DNA of 64,000 nt from Polyangiaceae bacterium (GTDB taxonomy: Bacteria > Myxococcota_A > Polyangia > Polyangiales > Polyangiaceae): NCBI GenBank assembly GCA_020846005.1, contig JADLEQ010000103.1, positions 1 through 64,000 of the forward strand. The letters run 5' to 3'. Of the stretch, positions 53,249 to 62,837 are shown one piece after another. Within the stretch, counting starts at the first letter, position 1. Each line of letters opens with the position of its first letter. Both the position numbers and the translations under genes were made by a program. Under the pieces are notes generated by a model. It did no database searches and was not told the origin of the DNA. It was given only the letters and a program-made list of their open reading frames with translations.

Positions 53249-53827
53249 ATGCGGGTCCCGGCGATCCTTCAGTGGCGGTGGGCGCCGGCCATCGGTCTCG
53301 TCGGGGGAGCCGTGATCAACTGCCTGCTCCTCGTCGTGCTCGTGCCCGAGACGATCGCCGTCCCGGGGCAGCGCGCCGGCGCGAAGGATCCGCTCGCCCG
53401 GAGCGGGTCGGTCACCGGCGTCGCCCTCGGCGCCGACGACGACTCGCCCACCGACGGCGTCGCGCCGTCGCGGCCGGGGACTCCCGCGCCGCGCGCGCCG
53501 ACTCGCAACCCGTTCGCGCTCGGGGGGCCGGCGCCGAGCCCGTCGCCGGTGGTGACGACGCCGCCCCCTTCGCCGCCCACGCCCGCGCCCCCCCCTCCGC
53601 TCACCGCGCCGGCGGTGGCGTCACCGCCGCCCGCTCCGCCGCCGCCGCCGCCCGCCGCCGCGCCGGAGGGGACGATCCCGGGCGTGCACATCGTCCGTCG
53701 CGCGCCGATCCTGCAGCCCCCACCCGTCGAGAAGGCAGAGGAGCCCGCGGAGGCGCCGCCCGCGGAGGCGCCGCCCACGCCGGCGGGTGACGAGGCCCAG
53801 CCGGCCGAGCCGCCGCCCGCCGACTGA
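53249..53827 (+). CDS. Proline-rich membrane protein of unknown function
   Basis: 192 aa: one N-terminal membrane span (WAPAIGLVGGAVINCLLLVVLV), then an external low-complexity region rich in Pro/Ala/Ser with a short ordered patch (TIPGVHIVRRAPILQPPPVE) and an acidic/Pro tail. TonB-like Pro-rich spacers look similar, but there is no TonB C-terminal domain. Codon use supports a real gene, and it ends two bases from the convergent S4 gene. Function not recognised. Confidence 0.6.
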   Translation: MRVPAILQWRWAPAIGLVGGAVINCLLLVVLVPETIAVPGQRAGAKDPLARSGSVTGVALGADDDSPTDGVAPSRPGTPAPRAPTRNPFALGGPAPSPSPVVTTPPPSPPTPAPPPPLTAPAVASPPPAPPPPPPAAAPEGTIPGVHIVRRAPILQPPPVEKAEEPAEAPPAEAPPTPAGDEAQPAEPPPAD

Positions 53828-53829
53828 GC

Positions 53830-54210
53830 TCAGTCCTCCGCGCGGGCGAGCCCGGCGCGCGAGATCGCCCGGCGGTCGGCCTTCGTCGGGCGACCGCGCC
53901 CGCGTGCGCGCGAGGGCGCGGCCTCGTCTCGCGGCGGCGGGGGCGGCGAGCGGTCCTCATACAGAGCGCGCGCGAGCGGCGGCGAGAGGCGGCGCTCGGC
54001 CACCGCCAGCACGACCGCCTCGAACCGCCCGCGCGGCGCCCGAGCGCGGATCTCGTCGCCGATCTCCACGGCTCGCGCCGGCTTGGCGCGCGCGCCGTTC
54101 ACCTCCACGTGCCCGCCCTCGCAGGCGTCGCGCGCCTCGTTGCGCGAGCGGAAGATCCGCGCGGCGTTCAGCCAGGCGTCGACGCGCACCGAGGCCGTCG
54201 GCGGGCTCAT
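53830..54210 (-). CDS. S4-domain RNA-binding protein, Hsp15-like
   Basis: 126-aa protein with an N-terminal S4 domain (VRVDAWLNAARIFRSRNEAR, then ACEGGHVEVNGARAKPARAV) and a basic/Pro C-terminal tail (GRGRPTKADRRA). In E. coli the Hsp15/HslR relative binds stalled 50S-nascent chain-tRNA complexes and helps recycle them. The ATG at 54210 gives the domain at the very N-terminus; longer readings are an antisense artefact of the MATE gene. Family size is about 130 aa. Confidence 0.9.
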   Translation of the reverse strand: MSPPTASVRVDAWLNAARIFRSRNEARDACEGGHVEVNGARAKPARAVEIGDEIRARAPRGRFEAVVLAVAERRLSPPLARALYEDRSPPPPPRDEAAPSRARGRGRPTKADRRAISRAGLARAED

Positions 54211-54387
54211 GGGCCTCGGCCTCGGGGGGCGTTCGTCGCGGGCGAGCGCGCGTTGCGCGGAGAGGTCACGGCTGGTGTCCGGCGCCAGCGTGCCACGAGC
54301 GCGATGACCGCGCAGCCGACGCGCCGCGCGGGGGCGGCGCGTCGCCTCCGCGCTCCAGGAATCACGCCCGCCGGTCCCACCTGGTGT

Positions 54388-55815
54388 ATGCGCCGGGCGG
54401 TGAGCCTCGCCCCGCCGCCCAGTACACCCGTGGAGTCGGCGCCGGCGCCGCCCGCGCCGGCCGTGCGGGCGCTCGTGCGGCTCGCGCTCCCGGCGATCGC
54501 CACGAGCCTCCTGCAGACGCTCGTCTTCCTCGCCGACCGCCTCCTGCTCGGGAGACACTCCGAGGCGGCGCTCGCGAGCATGCAGGTGCAGGGGCCGCTG
54601 CTCTGGTCGCTCTGGGGGGTCTTCACCGGCCTGCTCGTCGGGACCGTCCCGCTCGTCGCGCGCGCGGTAGGTGCGGGCGACGCCCGCCGCGCCTCGGCGG
54701 TGACGCGGGTCGCGCTGCGGGCGGCCCTCGCGCTCGGCGTCGCCGTCGCGGCGCCGTGCTTCTTCCTGGTCGAGCCGATCGTCGGCGCGATCGGCCCGTC
54801 CGACCCTGCGCTGCTCGCGCTGTCGGCCACGTACGTCCGTATCGCGCTCGTCGGGATACCGTCGATGTTCGTGGCGACCACCGCCGCGATGGCGCTCTCG
54901 GCCGCGGGCGACACGCGCACGCCGCTGGTGGCCGGTCTCGCCGCCAACGCGGTGAACGTCGCGCTCAACGTGGTGCTCATCTTCGGGTTCGAGCTCGGCG
55001 AGGTGCGCCTCCCGCCGCTCGGCGTCGCCGGGGCCGCGATCGGCTCCGCCGTCGCGTTCACGCTCGAGGCCGCGCTGCTCGTCCGCGCGCTCGTGCGCAC
55101 GGATCTCCCCGTTCGGGTCGACCTGGGCGCCGTCGTGCCGGATCCTGGGGTCCACGCCAGCGCCTTCGCCGCGCTCGTCGGCGTCAGTGTGCCCGCGCTC
55201 GGCGAGCGGCTCGTGGTCCACGCCGGGTATCTCGCCTACGCCTCGGTGCTGAACCGCCTCGGGGCGCTCGTCATGGCGAGCAACCAGGCGCTCGTGACGC
55301 TCGAGTCGGTGTGCTTCCTGGGCGCGGAGGGGTTCGGGATCGCGGCGGCCGCGATCGTCGGGCAGTCGCTCGGCCGGCGTGATCCCGCAGGCGCGTCACG
55401 CGCCGGGTGGGTCGGCGCGGGGCTCTGCGCCGTCGTGCTCACCGCGCTCGGCCTCGCCATCCTCGCGGCGGGCGACGCCGGCCTCCGCCTCTTCGTGCCG
55501 CCCGGCGCGGACGGGACCGCGCTCGTCCGCGAGGGGGCGAGCGCGCTCGGCCTGGTGGCGCTCTCGCAGCCGTTCATGGCGGTGAGCGTCGTCCTGGCGC
55601 ACTCGCTCCGCGGGGCGGGGGACACCCGGTCGCCGTTCCTCGTCGCGGCGCTCGGCGGGCTCGTGGTCCGGGTCTCGCTCGCGGCGTGGCTCGGCCTGGG
55701 GCTCGGGCTCGGCGTGCGGGCCGCGTGGTGGTCGAGCCTCGCGGACTGGATCGTGCGGACGCTGCTCTTCGCGGCCATCTTCGCCCGCGGGCGCTGGCGC
55801 CGCGCGCACGCCTGA
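54388..55815 (+). CDS. MATE-family multidrug/metabolite efflux transporter
   Basis: 475-aa inner-membrane exporter driven by H+ or Na+ gradients. Seen: about 12 hydrophobic helices in two homologous halves, LVRLALPAIATSLLQTLVFL at the start, GRHSEAALASMQVQ, ALSAAGDTRTPLVAGLAANA (repeated later as HSLRGAGDTRSPFLVAALGG) and IAAAAIVGQSLGRRDP, which are MATE signatures. The ATG at 54388 is chosen to give about 20 residues before helix 1; an ATG at 54304 would add 28. Substrate unknown. Confidence 0.9.
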   Translation: MRRAVSLAPPPSTPVESAPAPPAPAVRALVRLALPAIATSLLQTLVFLADRLLLGRHSEAALASMQVQGPLLWSLWGVFTGLLVGTVPLVARAVGAGDARRASAVTRVALRAALALGVAVAAPCFFLVEPIVGAIGPSDPALLALSATYVRIALVGIPSMFVATTAAMALSAAGDTRTPLVAGLAANAVNVALNVVLIFGFELGEVRLPPLGVAGAAIGSAVAFTLEAALLVRALVRTDLPVRVDLGAVVPDPGVHASAFAALVGVSVPALGERLVVHAGYLAYASVLNRLGALVMASNQALVTLESVCFLGAEGFGIAAAAIVGQSLGRRDPAGASRAGWVGAGLCAVVLTALGLAILAAGDAGLRLFVPPGADGTALVREGASALGLVALSQPFMAVSVVLAHSLRGAGDTRSPFLVAALGGLVVRVSLAAWLGLGLGLGVRAAWWSSLADWIVRTLLFAAIFARGRWRRAHA

Positions 55816-55869
55816 CGCCGGCCCCGCGAGGCTCTTGCGCACCGCCACGCGCGGTGCGATGCCCCGCCC

Positions 55870-57483
55870 GTGCCCACCTCCCCGTACCCCACGCTCTCCA
55901 CCCGCCTCGACCCGCGCTCCGAGGACTTCTCCGCGAACCTCGCGGCGTGCACGCAGGCGCTCGCGCGGCGGGATGCGGCGCTGGCCCAGGCCCGCGCGGG
56001 CGGCGGCGAGAAGTACAACTCTCGCCACGTCCAGGCGGGCAAGCTCCTCCCGCGCGAGCGGATCGAGCTGCTCCTCGATCGAGACGCCCACTTCCTCGAG
56101 CTCTGCCCCCTCGCGGGGCACGACATGGCCGATCACTCGTCCGGCGCCAGCATCGTGGGCGGGATCGGAGTGGTGAGCGGCGTCGAGGTGATGCTCACCG
56201 CGAGCGAGGCGACGGTGAAGGGGGGAGCCGTGAGCGAGCTCGGCGTCCGCAAGACCCGGCGCCTCGCGGAGATCGCCGAGCAGAACCGGCTGCCGGCGAT
56301 CAGCCTCATCGAGAGCGCCGGCGCCGATCTGCCCAACCAGTCGAAGATCTTCGTCCCCGGCGGGCGCGGCTTCCGCGATCTGACCCGTCGCTCCGAGGAG
56401 CGCATCCCGACGATCTGCGTCGTGTTCGGCAGCTCGACGGCGGGCGGCGCCTACGTCCCCGGGATGAGCGACTACGTCGTGATGGTCAAGAAGCAGGCGC
56501 AGGTCTACCTCGCCGGCCCCCCGCTGGTGAAGATGGCGACCGGCGAGGAGACGGACCACGAGGAGCTCGGCGGTGCCGAGATGCACTCCGTCCAGAGCGG
56601 CGTGAGCGACTACCTCGCCGAGGACGAGCGGGACGCGATCCGGCTGGCGCGCGAGATTGTCGCCCACCTGAACTGGCGCAAGCACGGGCCGACGCCCGCA
56701 GGCCACGTCGAGCCCCCGCGCTTCGATCCTCGAGAGCTGCGCGCGGTGGCGAGCGCCGATCCGCGCGTGCCGTTCGACCCGCGCGAGGTGATCGCGCGTG
56801 TCGTCGATGGCTCCCGGTTCAGCGAGTTCAAGCCCCTCTACGGCAAGACGCTCGTCTGCGGCTGGGCACATGTCCACGGGTATCCGGTCGGGATCCTGGC
56901 GAACGATGGCATCCTCTTCAGCGAGAGCGCCAACAAGGGCGCGCAGTTCATCCAGCTCTGCAACCAGGTCGACGTGCCCCTCCTGTTCCTGCAGAACATC
57001 ACCGGGTTCATGGTGGGGCGGAAGTACGAGCAGGAGGGCATCATCAAGAACGGCGCGAAGCTCATCAACGCGGTCTCCAACAGCACCGTCCCCGCCATCA
57101 CGATCATGATCGGCGCGAGCTACGGGGCAGGGAACTACGCCATGTGCGGGCGCGCCTACGAGCCCCGGTTCCTCTTCACGTGGCCCAACCATCGCATCGC
57201 CGTCATGGGTGGCAAGCAGCTCGCTGGCGTCCTGGAGATCATCCAGCGCGAGGCGGCGGCCAAGCGCGGGGCCGCGGTGGACGAGTCCCAGCTCGACATG
57301 CAGAAGCGCTTCATCGAGGCGAAGATGGATCAGGAGAGCGACGCGCTCTTCGCCACGGCCCAGCTCTGGGACGACGGCGTGATCGACCCGGCGGACACGC
57401 GCTCGGTGGTCGCGATGGCGCTCTCCGCCGCGTGCAACCGCGTCGTCGAGGGGACGACGAGCTGGGGCGTGTTCCGGCACTGA
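55870..57483 (+). CDS. Acyl-CoA carboxylase carboxyltransferase (beta) subunit, MCC-like
   Basis: 537-aa carboxyltransferase that moves CO2 from biotin to an acyl-CoA. Seen: [20 protein letters not shown], the oxyanion-hole patterns [20 protein letters not shown] and [20 protein letters not shown], and [17 protein letters not shown] and [20 protein letters not shown]. These match methylcrotonoyl-CoA carboxylase beta (leucine breakdown) better than propionyl-CoA carboxylase. The GTG at 55870 starts [10 protein letters not shown]. No biotin-carboxylase alpha subunit is next to it, so its partner lies elsewhere. Confidence 0.9.
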   Translation: MPTSPYPTLSTRLDPRSEDFSANLAACTQALARRDAALAQARAGGGEKYNSRHVQAGKLLPRERIELLLDRDAHFLELCPLAGHDMADHSSGASIVGGIGVVSGVEVMLTASEATVKGGAVSELGVRKTRRLAEIAEQNRLPAISLIESAGADLPNQSKIFVPGGRGFRDLTRRSEERIPTICVVFGSSTAGGAYVPGMSDYVVMVKKQAQVYLAGPPLVKMATGEETDHEELGGAEMHSVQSGVSDYLAEDERDAIRLAREIVAHLNWRKHGPTPAGHVEPPRFDPRELRAVASADPRVPFDPREVIARVVDGSRFSEFKPLYGKTLVCGWAHVHGYPVGILANDGILFSESANKGAQFIQLCNQVDVPLLFLQNITGFMVGRKYEQEGIIKNGAKLINAVSNSTVPAITIMIGASYGAGNYAMCGRAYEPRFLFTWPNHRIAVMGGKQLAGVLEIIQREAAAKRGAAVDESQLDMQKRFIEAKMDQESDALFATAQLWDDGVIDPADTRSVVAMALSAACNRVVEGTTSWGVFRH

Positions 57484-57505
57484 GCTCGCGCTCGGGCGTG
57501 CTGGC

Positions 57506-59182
57506 TCAGCGCACCTGGACCCAGGTCCCCTCGCCGCGGTCGCCGCCCGCGCGGACGCCGTGCCATCCCGCGGGCACGGCGGGCGAGGTCCACGCGAAGA
57601 GCCAGCGGGCGTCCGCCACGGAGAGGTTGACGCACCCCCCGCTCTTCGGCTCGCCGAAGCGATCGTGCCAGTACGCTGCGTGGAGCGCGAACGGCATGTG
57701 GAAGAACTGCGTCCACGGCACCTCGGCCAGGAAGTAGCTCCGGCGCTCCGGGTCCGGGGACATCGTCGTCGACCGATGCTTCCACTCGATGCGGAAGGCG
57801 CCGGTCGGAGTGGTGTAGCGGGCCGGCTTGCCGTCGACCCGGCGGTAACCGAACAGGCCGGGGGACACGAGCGTGGCGAACACTGGGGTGTCTCCCTGGT
57901 AGGCGACGAGCGTGCCGCGGTGGATCGAGACGTCGAGCCAGCGCTCGCCCGGCGCGAGCGGGAGTCCGCGCGCGGCCTCGCGCGTCGCCACGGTGACGTC
58001 GCGCTCGCGCACCCACGCGCCGTCGCGCCGCGTCTCGAGGTAGCGCTCGCCTCGCTGCCAGCGGGCTCGCCCGGTCAGCGGGAGGGCCGCCAGGCGCGGC
58101 CAGGCGGAGCCCGCGGGCTCGAGGCGCCCCGTGGATCCGCGCGCGTCCTCGACCAGCGCGGGTCGATCCTCGTCGCGCGCGTCGCTGGGGCGCGCCGCGT
58201 CGCGATACGCGACCGGCTGCGCCGTGGGCGCCAGCTCGCCCGTGAGGTGGAGCGCGTCGGCCCGCTCGGCGCGGACGAACGCGAGCGGGAGCTGGACGCC
58301 GCCCGCGAGCCGCACGCCCGCGAAGGAGCTCGGCGGCTGCCGGACGATCCGATCGGCCGGCACGACGTACAGCTCCGGTGTGACGAGCCACGTCCGATCG
58401 CCGGCCCACAGCTCCGCGATCCAGGCGACGCTCGAGCGCCGCGGCACCGAGCCGTCGCGGGCGCGCGGGTCGTCGGGCGCCAGCAGCGCCGCGAGCGGCG
58501 CGACCGCGCCGCCCTGGAGCCACGGCGGCGGCGTCTCGGACGCGCGCTCGACGGCTACCCCGCCGAGCCGCGCGGTGAGCCGCTGGACCTCGGCGTCGTC
58601 ACCGCGCGTGAGCGCGTCGCGGAGCTGCGCCGCGCGCGCCAGGTGGCGGGCCAGGTCGGGCTCGGCCCGGCGCTGCTCGGCCGCGTCCGGGAGCTTGCGG
58701 TAGAGCGGCGCGCCGACCGACTCGCCCCACGCGAAGGGCGCGTCGCGGTCGAAGTCCGTCGGGTACGCGCGCCTCGCGGCGAGGACCAGGTCGTGCTCCG
58801 GGTCGAGCGTCGCGGTCCGGGGGGAGACGCACACCCAGCCGGCCGGCGCGACGGCTCGGTACTCGCCCTCACACCCCGGGCCCGGGCGAGGCGGCGCCTC
58901 GCGCAGCCGCACCACCGACCCGAGGCGGAGCACGCCGATTTCGGGCGCGTCCGCGCGTGGCTCCGCCAGCACGAACACGCGAGCGCCGACGATCCCGGCG
59001 GTGGCGGCCCCAGCCGCAGGCTGGGCGCCGCCGCTCGAGCCAGGCGCGCTCGTCCGCGCTGGCGCGGACCGGGCCGGCGCTGCGCCCGCGTCTGCTTCTA
59101 CCGGGGGGCCGGGCGCCGCGGCGCACGCCCCGGCGAGCGGTGCCCAGCCGAAGCGCAGCAGCCAGCGGAGGCGTCCGGCCAT
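57506..59182 (-). CDS. L,D-transpeptidase (YkuD) lipoprotein
   Basis: 558-aa exported protein: signal WAPLAGAC with the lipidated Cys near residue 20, a Pro/Ala linker, an SH3-like region (about 65-105, VFVLAEPRADAPEIGVLRLG), a long middle domain, and a C-terminal YkuD domain. The catalytic motif reads EPKSGGCVNLSVADARWLF with Cys517; the usual His of S.HGC.N is Gly here. TTPTGAFRIEWK and WLDVSIHRGTLVAYQGDTPV fit the fold. Such enzymes make 3-3 peptidoglycan cross-links or attach proteins. The ATG at 59182 precedes the signal peptide directly. Confidence 0.88.
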   Translation of the reverse strand: MAGRLRWLLRFGWAPLAGACAAAPGPPVEADAGAAPARSAPARTSAPGSSGGAQPAAGAATAGIVGARVFVLAEPRADAPEIGVLRLGSVVRLREAPPRPGPGCEGEYRAVAPAGWVCVSPRTATLDPEHDLVLAARRAYPTDFDRDAPFAWGESVGAPLYRKLPDAAEQRRAEPDLARHLARAAQLRDALTRGDDAEVQRLTARLGGVAVERASETPPPWLQGGAVAPLAALLAPDDPRARDGSVPRRSSVAWIAELWAGDRTWLVTPELYVVPADRIVRQPPSSFAGVRLAGGVQLPLAFVRAERADALHLTGELAPTAQPVAYRDAARPSDARDEDRPALVEDARGSTGRLEPAGSAWPRLAALPLTGRARWQRGERYLETRRDGAWVRERDVTVATREAARGLPLAPGERWLDVSIHRGTLVAYQGDTPVFATLVSPGLFGYRRVDGKPARYTTPTGAFRIEWKHRSTTMSPDPERRSYFLAEVPWTQFFHMPFALHAAYWHDRFGEPKSGGCVNLSVADARWLFAWTSPAVPAGWHGVRAGGDRGEGTWVQVR

Positions 59183-59321
59183 GCGCCCAGATGCCCTCGG
59201 GGGCTCCGTAGGGCCAAGGTTGTGGCACGCGCCGGGGGCCGCGGGGCCGTGGTCGACGCCGGCAACTTGCCCGCGGGGGCCCCGGCGTGGCCAAGAGGGG
59301 ATCCCGAAGGATGCGTCACGG

Positions 59322-61886
59322 ATGACCGCCCGCGCCGAGTCCGAGCTCGTGCTCCTCCGCCGCTTGGCGGAGGAGCTCGCCGCTGGGCGCAAGGAGCGGG
59401 TCACGAGCGCCCACCTGCTGGCGGCGATCGTGACGCGGGACGGGCCCGCGGCGTCGCTGTTGCTCGAGCGAGGGCTGTCCGCGGATCGCCTGCTCCGCGC
59501 GGCGCGCGCCGCCTCCGACGACGGCGCGGACGCGCTGCAGCGCGCGGTCGCGCTCGCCCGCGGGGTCGCGCTCCGCGCGGGCGTGACGGAGCACGGCGCG
59601 GGCGCGGCTCACCTCCTGGTCGCGCTCCTCAGCGAGCGGACGTACGCGGCGTTCCGCGCGCTCGCCCAGCAGGGGACGGATGTCTCGCGGCTGCGCACCG
59701 AGGCGATGCAGCTCGGGCTGGGTCGGCCCGGGGCGCGGACGGCCGCGCGCCCACCCGCCGCCGACGCCGCTCGCGCGTCCGGAGGCGCCACGATCGGTCG
59801 GCGGTCGCCCGCGGGCGTCACGATCCCGCTCTTCCCGCCGCCCCGGCCCCTCGCGCCGCCGGCGCCGCCCGCCGAGCAGGCCAGTGCGCGCGCGCCCTCC
59901 GAGCCGCCCCCGTCTGCGCAGCGCCCCGTGCCCCTCGCGGGCGACCCGCGCGCGGCGCCGGGCCGCCCCTCGGTGGTCGACGACCTCGAGGACGACCCGC
60001 GGCCCGCGCGACCCGCGGCCCGCGCGGCGACCGGCGCAGCGCGGCGCCGGGGGCGTGGGGCGGCTGGCGCCGCCGCTCGCTTCGATCTCGACGCACAGCG
60101 CTTCCCGACGCTGGCCGCGCTCGGGAGGAACCTCACGCTCGCCGCCGCGCGCGGTGAGCTGGATCCGGCCGTCGGCCGTGAGCGCGAGATCGAGGCCGCG
60201 CTCGACGTCCTCGCCAAGCGACAGGGCAACAGCCCGTGCCTGGTCGGGGCCGCAGGCGTCGGCAAGACGAGCGTCGTCCGCGGGCTCGCGCGGCGCATCG
60301 TCGAGGGCCGCGAGGTGGGGGGGCTCGACGAGCGCGTGGTGGTGGAGATCCCGACCGGCGAGCTGGTCGCGGGGACGGGAGTGCGCGGGGCGCTCGCGGC
60401 GCGGGTGGGTGCGCTCCGCAAGGAGGTCGCGGCCGCCGAGGGCCGCGTGGTGGTCTTCTTCGACGAGATCCACCAGCTCTTCCTCGGAGACGGCGTGGAG
60501 GAGCTCACCGGCGAGCTCAAGCTCGCGCTGTCCCGCGGCGAGCTGCCGTGCATCGGCGCCACCACGCCCGAGGAGTTCCGCAAGGCGATCGAGCAGGACG
60601 CGGCGCTCGCGAGGAGGTTCAGCGTGATCGAGATCGAGGAGCCGTCGCGCGAGGACGCGTTCCTCGTGCTGTCCTCGCTGGCCGATCGCCTCGCCGCCCA
60701 CCACCGGGTTCGGTACGACGAGCCGGCGCTGGCGCTCGCTGTGGCGTGGTCGGTGCGCTACCTGCCTGGCCGCGCGCTGCCGGACAAGGCCGTGGGGCTC
60801 GTCGACCTCGCCGGCGCGCGATCTCGCCGGCGCGGGGTCGACCGCGTGACGCCCGAGGCGCTGGCCGAGGTGGTGGCCGACGTGGCGCACGTGCCGCTCG
60901 CGCGGCTCCTCGAGACGGACGCCGATCGCATGCTCCGCCTCGAGTCGATCCTCGCCGAGCGCGTGGTCGGCCACCAGCCCGAGATCGCCCGCATCGCCCG
61001 CATCCTGCGGCGCAACGCCGCCGGCCTCGGCTCGCGGCGGCCCATCGGGACCTTCCTCCTCCTCGGCCCGACCGGCGTCGGGAAGACGGAGACCGCCAAG
61101 GCGATCGCCGAGGTGATGTTCGGCGACGAGTCGGCCATGACGCGGATCGATCTGTCCGAGTACGGCGAGCCGCACGCGGTGGCCCGGCTGCTCGGCGCGC
61201 CTCCCGGGTACGTGGGGCACGAGGCGGGGGGCCAGCTCACCGAGGCGGTGCGCAGGCGCCCCTACCAGGTCGTGCTGCTCGACGAGATCGAGAAGGCGCA
61301 CCCTGACGTGCTGCTCGCGTTCCTCGCGGTGTTCGACGAAGGCCGGATGACGGACGGCCGCGGGCGGACGATCGACTTCACCAGCACCATCCTCCTGCTC
61401 ACGTCGAACGTCGGGGCCTCGGAGACGGGGGCCGCGCCGCGCCGGCGGGTCGGCTTCGCCAGCGAGGGGCCGCCCCGCGTCGACGTCGAGCGCGCGGTGA
61501 TCGCCTGCGCGCGCCAGGCGCTCGCCCCCGAGCTCTACAACCGGATCGACGAGGTGCTCGTGTTCTCGCCGCTCGGCCGCGACGAGGTGCGCGAGGTCGC
61601 CCGGCGTATGATCGCTTCGCTCTCCCGCCAGCTCGAGCGCGAGCGGAGCGTGGCGCTCCAGGCGGAGCCCGCGGCGATCGAGCACCTGCTCGACGCCGGC
61701 GGGTACGATCCGACGCTCGGCGCGCGACCGATGCGTCGCACGATCGCGCGCCTCGTCGAGGCTCAGCTGGCTGAGCTGGTGCTCGGCGGGGGCCTCTCGG
61801 CCGGGGATCGGGTCACGCTCACGGCGGACGCGAGCGGGCTCGTCTTCCAGGTCCGTGAGCGCGCGCGGGCCGGCGCCGCGGAGTGA
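59322..61886 (+). CDS. ClpA/ClpC-like double AAA+ ATPase
   Basis: 854-aa unfoldase. Residues 1-130 are a Clp N-domain (SAHLLAAIVTRDGPAASLLL and GAGAAHLLVALLSE), then a ~110-residue Pro/Ala/Arg linker. AAA-1 has Walker A GAAGVGKTS and Walker B VVFFDEIHQLF; AAA-2 has GPTGVGKTE and VVLLDEIEKAHPDV with TSNVGASETG. No ClpB-type coiled M-domain separates them, and RRVGFAS in AAA-2 matches the (I/V/L)GF ClpP-docking loop, so it may work with ClpP. The ATG at 59322 is in frame with the N-domain. It is divergent from the L,D-transpeptidase. Confidence 0.92.
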   Translation: MTARAESELVLLRRLAEELAAGRKERVTSAHLLAAIVTRDGPAASLLLERGLSADRLLRAARAASDDGADALQRAVALARGVALRAGVTEHGAGAAHLLVALLSERTYAAFRALAQQGTDVSRLRTEAMQLGLGRPGARTAARPPAADAARASGGATIGRRSPAGVTIPLFPPPRPLAPPAPPAEQASARAPSEPPPSAQRPVPLAGDPRAAPGRPSVVDDLEDDPRPARPAARAATGAARRRGRGAAGAAARFDLDAQRFPTLAALGRNLTLAAARGELDPAVGREREIEAALDVLAKRQGNSPCLVGAAGVGKTSVVRGLARRIVEGREVGGLDERVVVEIPTGELVAGTGVRGALAARVGALRKEVAAAEGRVVVFFDEIHQLFLGDGVEELTGELKLALSRGELPCIGATTPEEFRKAIEQDAALARRFSVIEIEEPSREDAFLVLSSLADRLAAHHRVRYDEPALALAVAWSVRYLPGRALPDKAVGLVDLAGARSRRRGVDRVTPEALAEVVADVAHVPLARLLETDADRMLRLESILAERVVGHQPEIARIARILRRNAAGLGSRRPIGTFLLLGPTGVGKTETAKAIAEVMFGDESAMTRIDLSEYGEPHAVARLLGAPPGYVGHEAGGQLTEAVRRRPYQVVLLDEIEKAHPDVLLAFLAVFDEGRMTDGRGRTIDFTSTILLLTSNVGASETGAAPRRRVGFASEGPPRVDVERAVIACARQALAPELYNRIDEVLVFSPLGRDEVREVARRMIASLSRQLERERSVALQAEPAAIEHLLDAGGYDPTLGARPMRRTIARLVEAQLAELVLGGGLSAGDRVTLTADASGLVFQVRERARAGAAE

Positions 61887-61889
61887 GGG

Positions 61890-62837
61890 TCAGCCGGGCG
61901 GGGGTCCGTAGGCGCGCGCCGCGACCAGCGCCCGCAGCGCCTCGGTGAGCGGCGTCGGGATCGCGTGGCGAGCGCCCCGCGCGACCACGGCCCCCTGTAG
62001 CGCGTCGACCTCGGTGCGCCGCCCGGCGCGCACGTCGTGCAGCATCGAGGGCTCGGAGTCCCCCAGCGCCGCCCGCGTCACCTCGATCATCGCGTCCGGC
62101 GCGTCGGTCGCGAGCGACACGCCCTCCGCCGCCGCGACGGCGATCACCTCGCCCATCACGCCGCGCACCAGCCGCTCGAGCGCAGGGTCCGCGAGGACGG
62201 GCCCTGCGGCGAGGCCCGTCAGCGCGCACACGGCGTTGAACGGCGCGTTCCACAGCAGCTTCCACCAGAGGAGCCGATCGAGGTCCGCGTCGACGTGGCA
62301 CGGGAACGCGTCGCTCACGCGCTCCGCCAGCGCCCGGACGGGCTCGAGCGGCCCGCCCGGGAGCGGCGCCAAGGTGACGGCGCCGCCGCCCGCCAGGCGG
62401 ACCTCACCCGGCGCCGCGAGCGCGGCGTTGAGCTGCGCGACGCCGCCCACGACCCGCGCGGCGCCGAGCGCGCCCGCCAGTGCTCGCTCAGAGTCGAGCC
62501 CGTTCAGCAGCGGGACGGCGACGCCGCCCGGAGCGAGCGCCTCGCCCGTCGCCTCGGCGACCTCGCCGAGCTGCCACGCCTTCACGCAGATCCACGCCAC
62601 GTCCGCCCCGAGCCCGCGGGCCTCGCGCGTGTCGCGCACGACGCGCGGCCTCGCGATCTCGACGCGCTCCCCCTGTACGAGCCGGAGCCCGCCCCCCTCG
62701 ATCGCTGCGGCGTTCGCGCCCCGCGCGACGACGGTCACGTCGTGGCCGGCGAGCGCGAGCCGCCCGCCGAACCAGCCGCCGACCGCGCCCGTGCCGACGA
62801 TCAGCGCGCGGAGGCGCTGGCCCTCCGGATCGCCCAC
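61890..62837 (-). CDS. panE: 2-dehydropantoate 2-reductase (ketopantoate reductase)
   Basis: NADPH-dependent reductase making pantoate for CoA synthesis. Seen: nucleotide motif IVGTGAVGGWFGGRLALAGH (GTGAVG at 15-20), VVARGANAAAIEGGGL, CVKAWQL with the expected Lys, LLNGLDSE, and the C-terminal active-site helix LLWWKLLWNAPFNAVCALTG with conserved Lys and Asn. The 315-aa length fits. The GTG at 62837 starts right after the cupin stop, so the two form a bicistronic unit. Some family members act on other 2-keto acids, so the substrate is probable rather than certain. Confidence 0.9.
   Translation of the reverse strand: MGDPEGQRLRALIVGTGAVGGWFGGRLALAGHDVTVVARGANAAAIEGGGLRLVQGERVEIARPRVVRDTREARGLGADVAWICVKAWQLGEVAEATGEALAPGGVAVPLLNGLDSERALAGALGAARVVGGVAQLNAALAAPGEVRLAGGGAVTLAPLPGGPLEPVRALAERVSDAFPCHVDADLDRLLWWKLLWNAPFNAVCALTGLAAGPVLADPALERLVRGVMGEVIAVAAAEGVSLATDAPDAMIEVTRAALGDSEPSMLHDVRAGRRTEVDALQGAVVARGARHAIPTPLTEALRALVAARAYGPPPG

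Noticed and set aside
53830-55221. 463-aa reading of the S4 protein
   Set aside because: The first ~335 residues are antisense to the MATE gene and lack structure; the S4 domain starts at the ATG at 54210.
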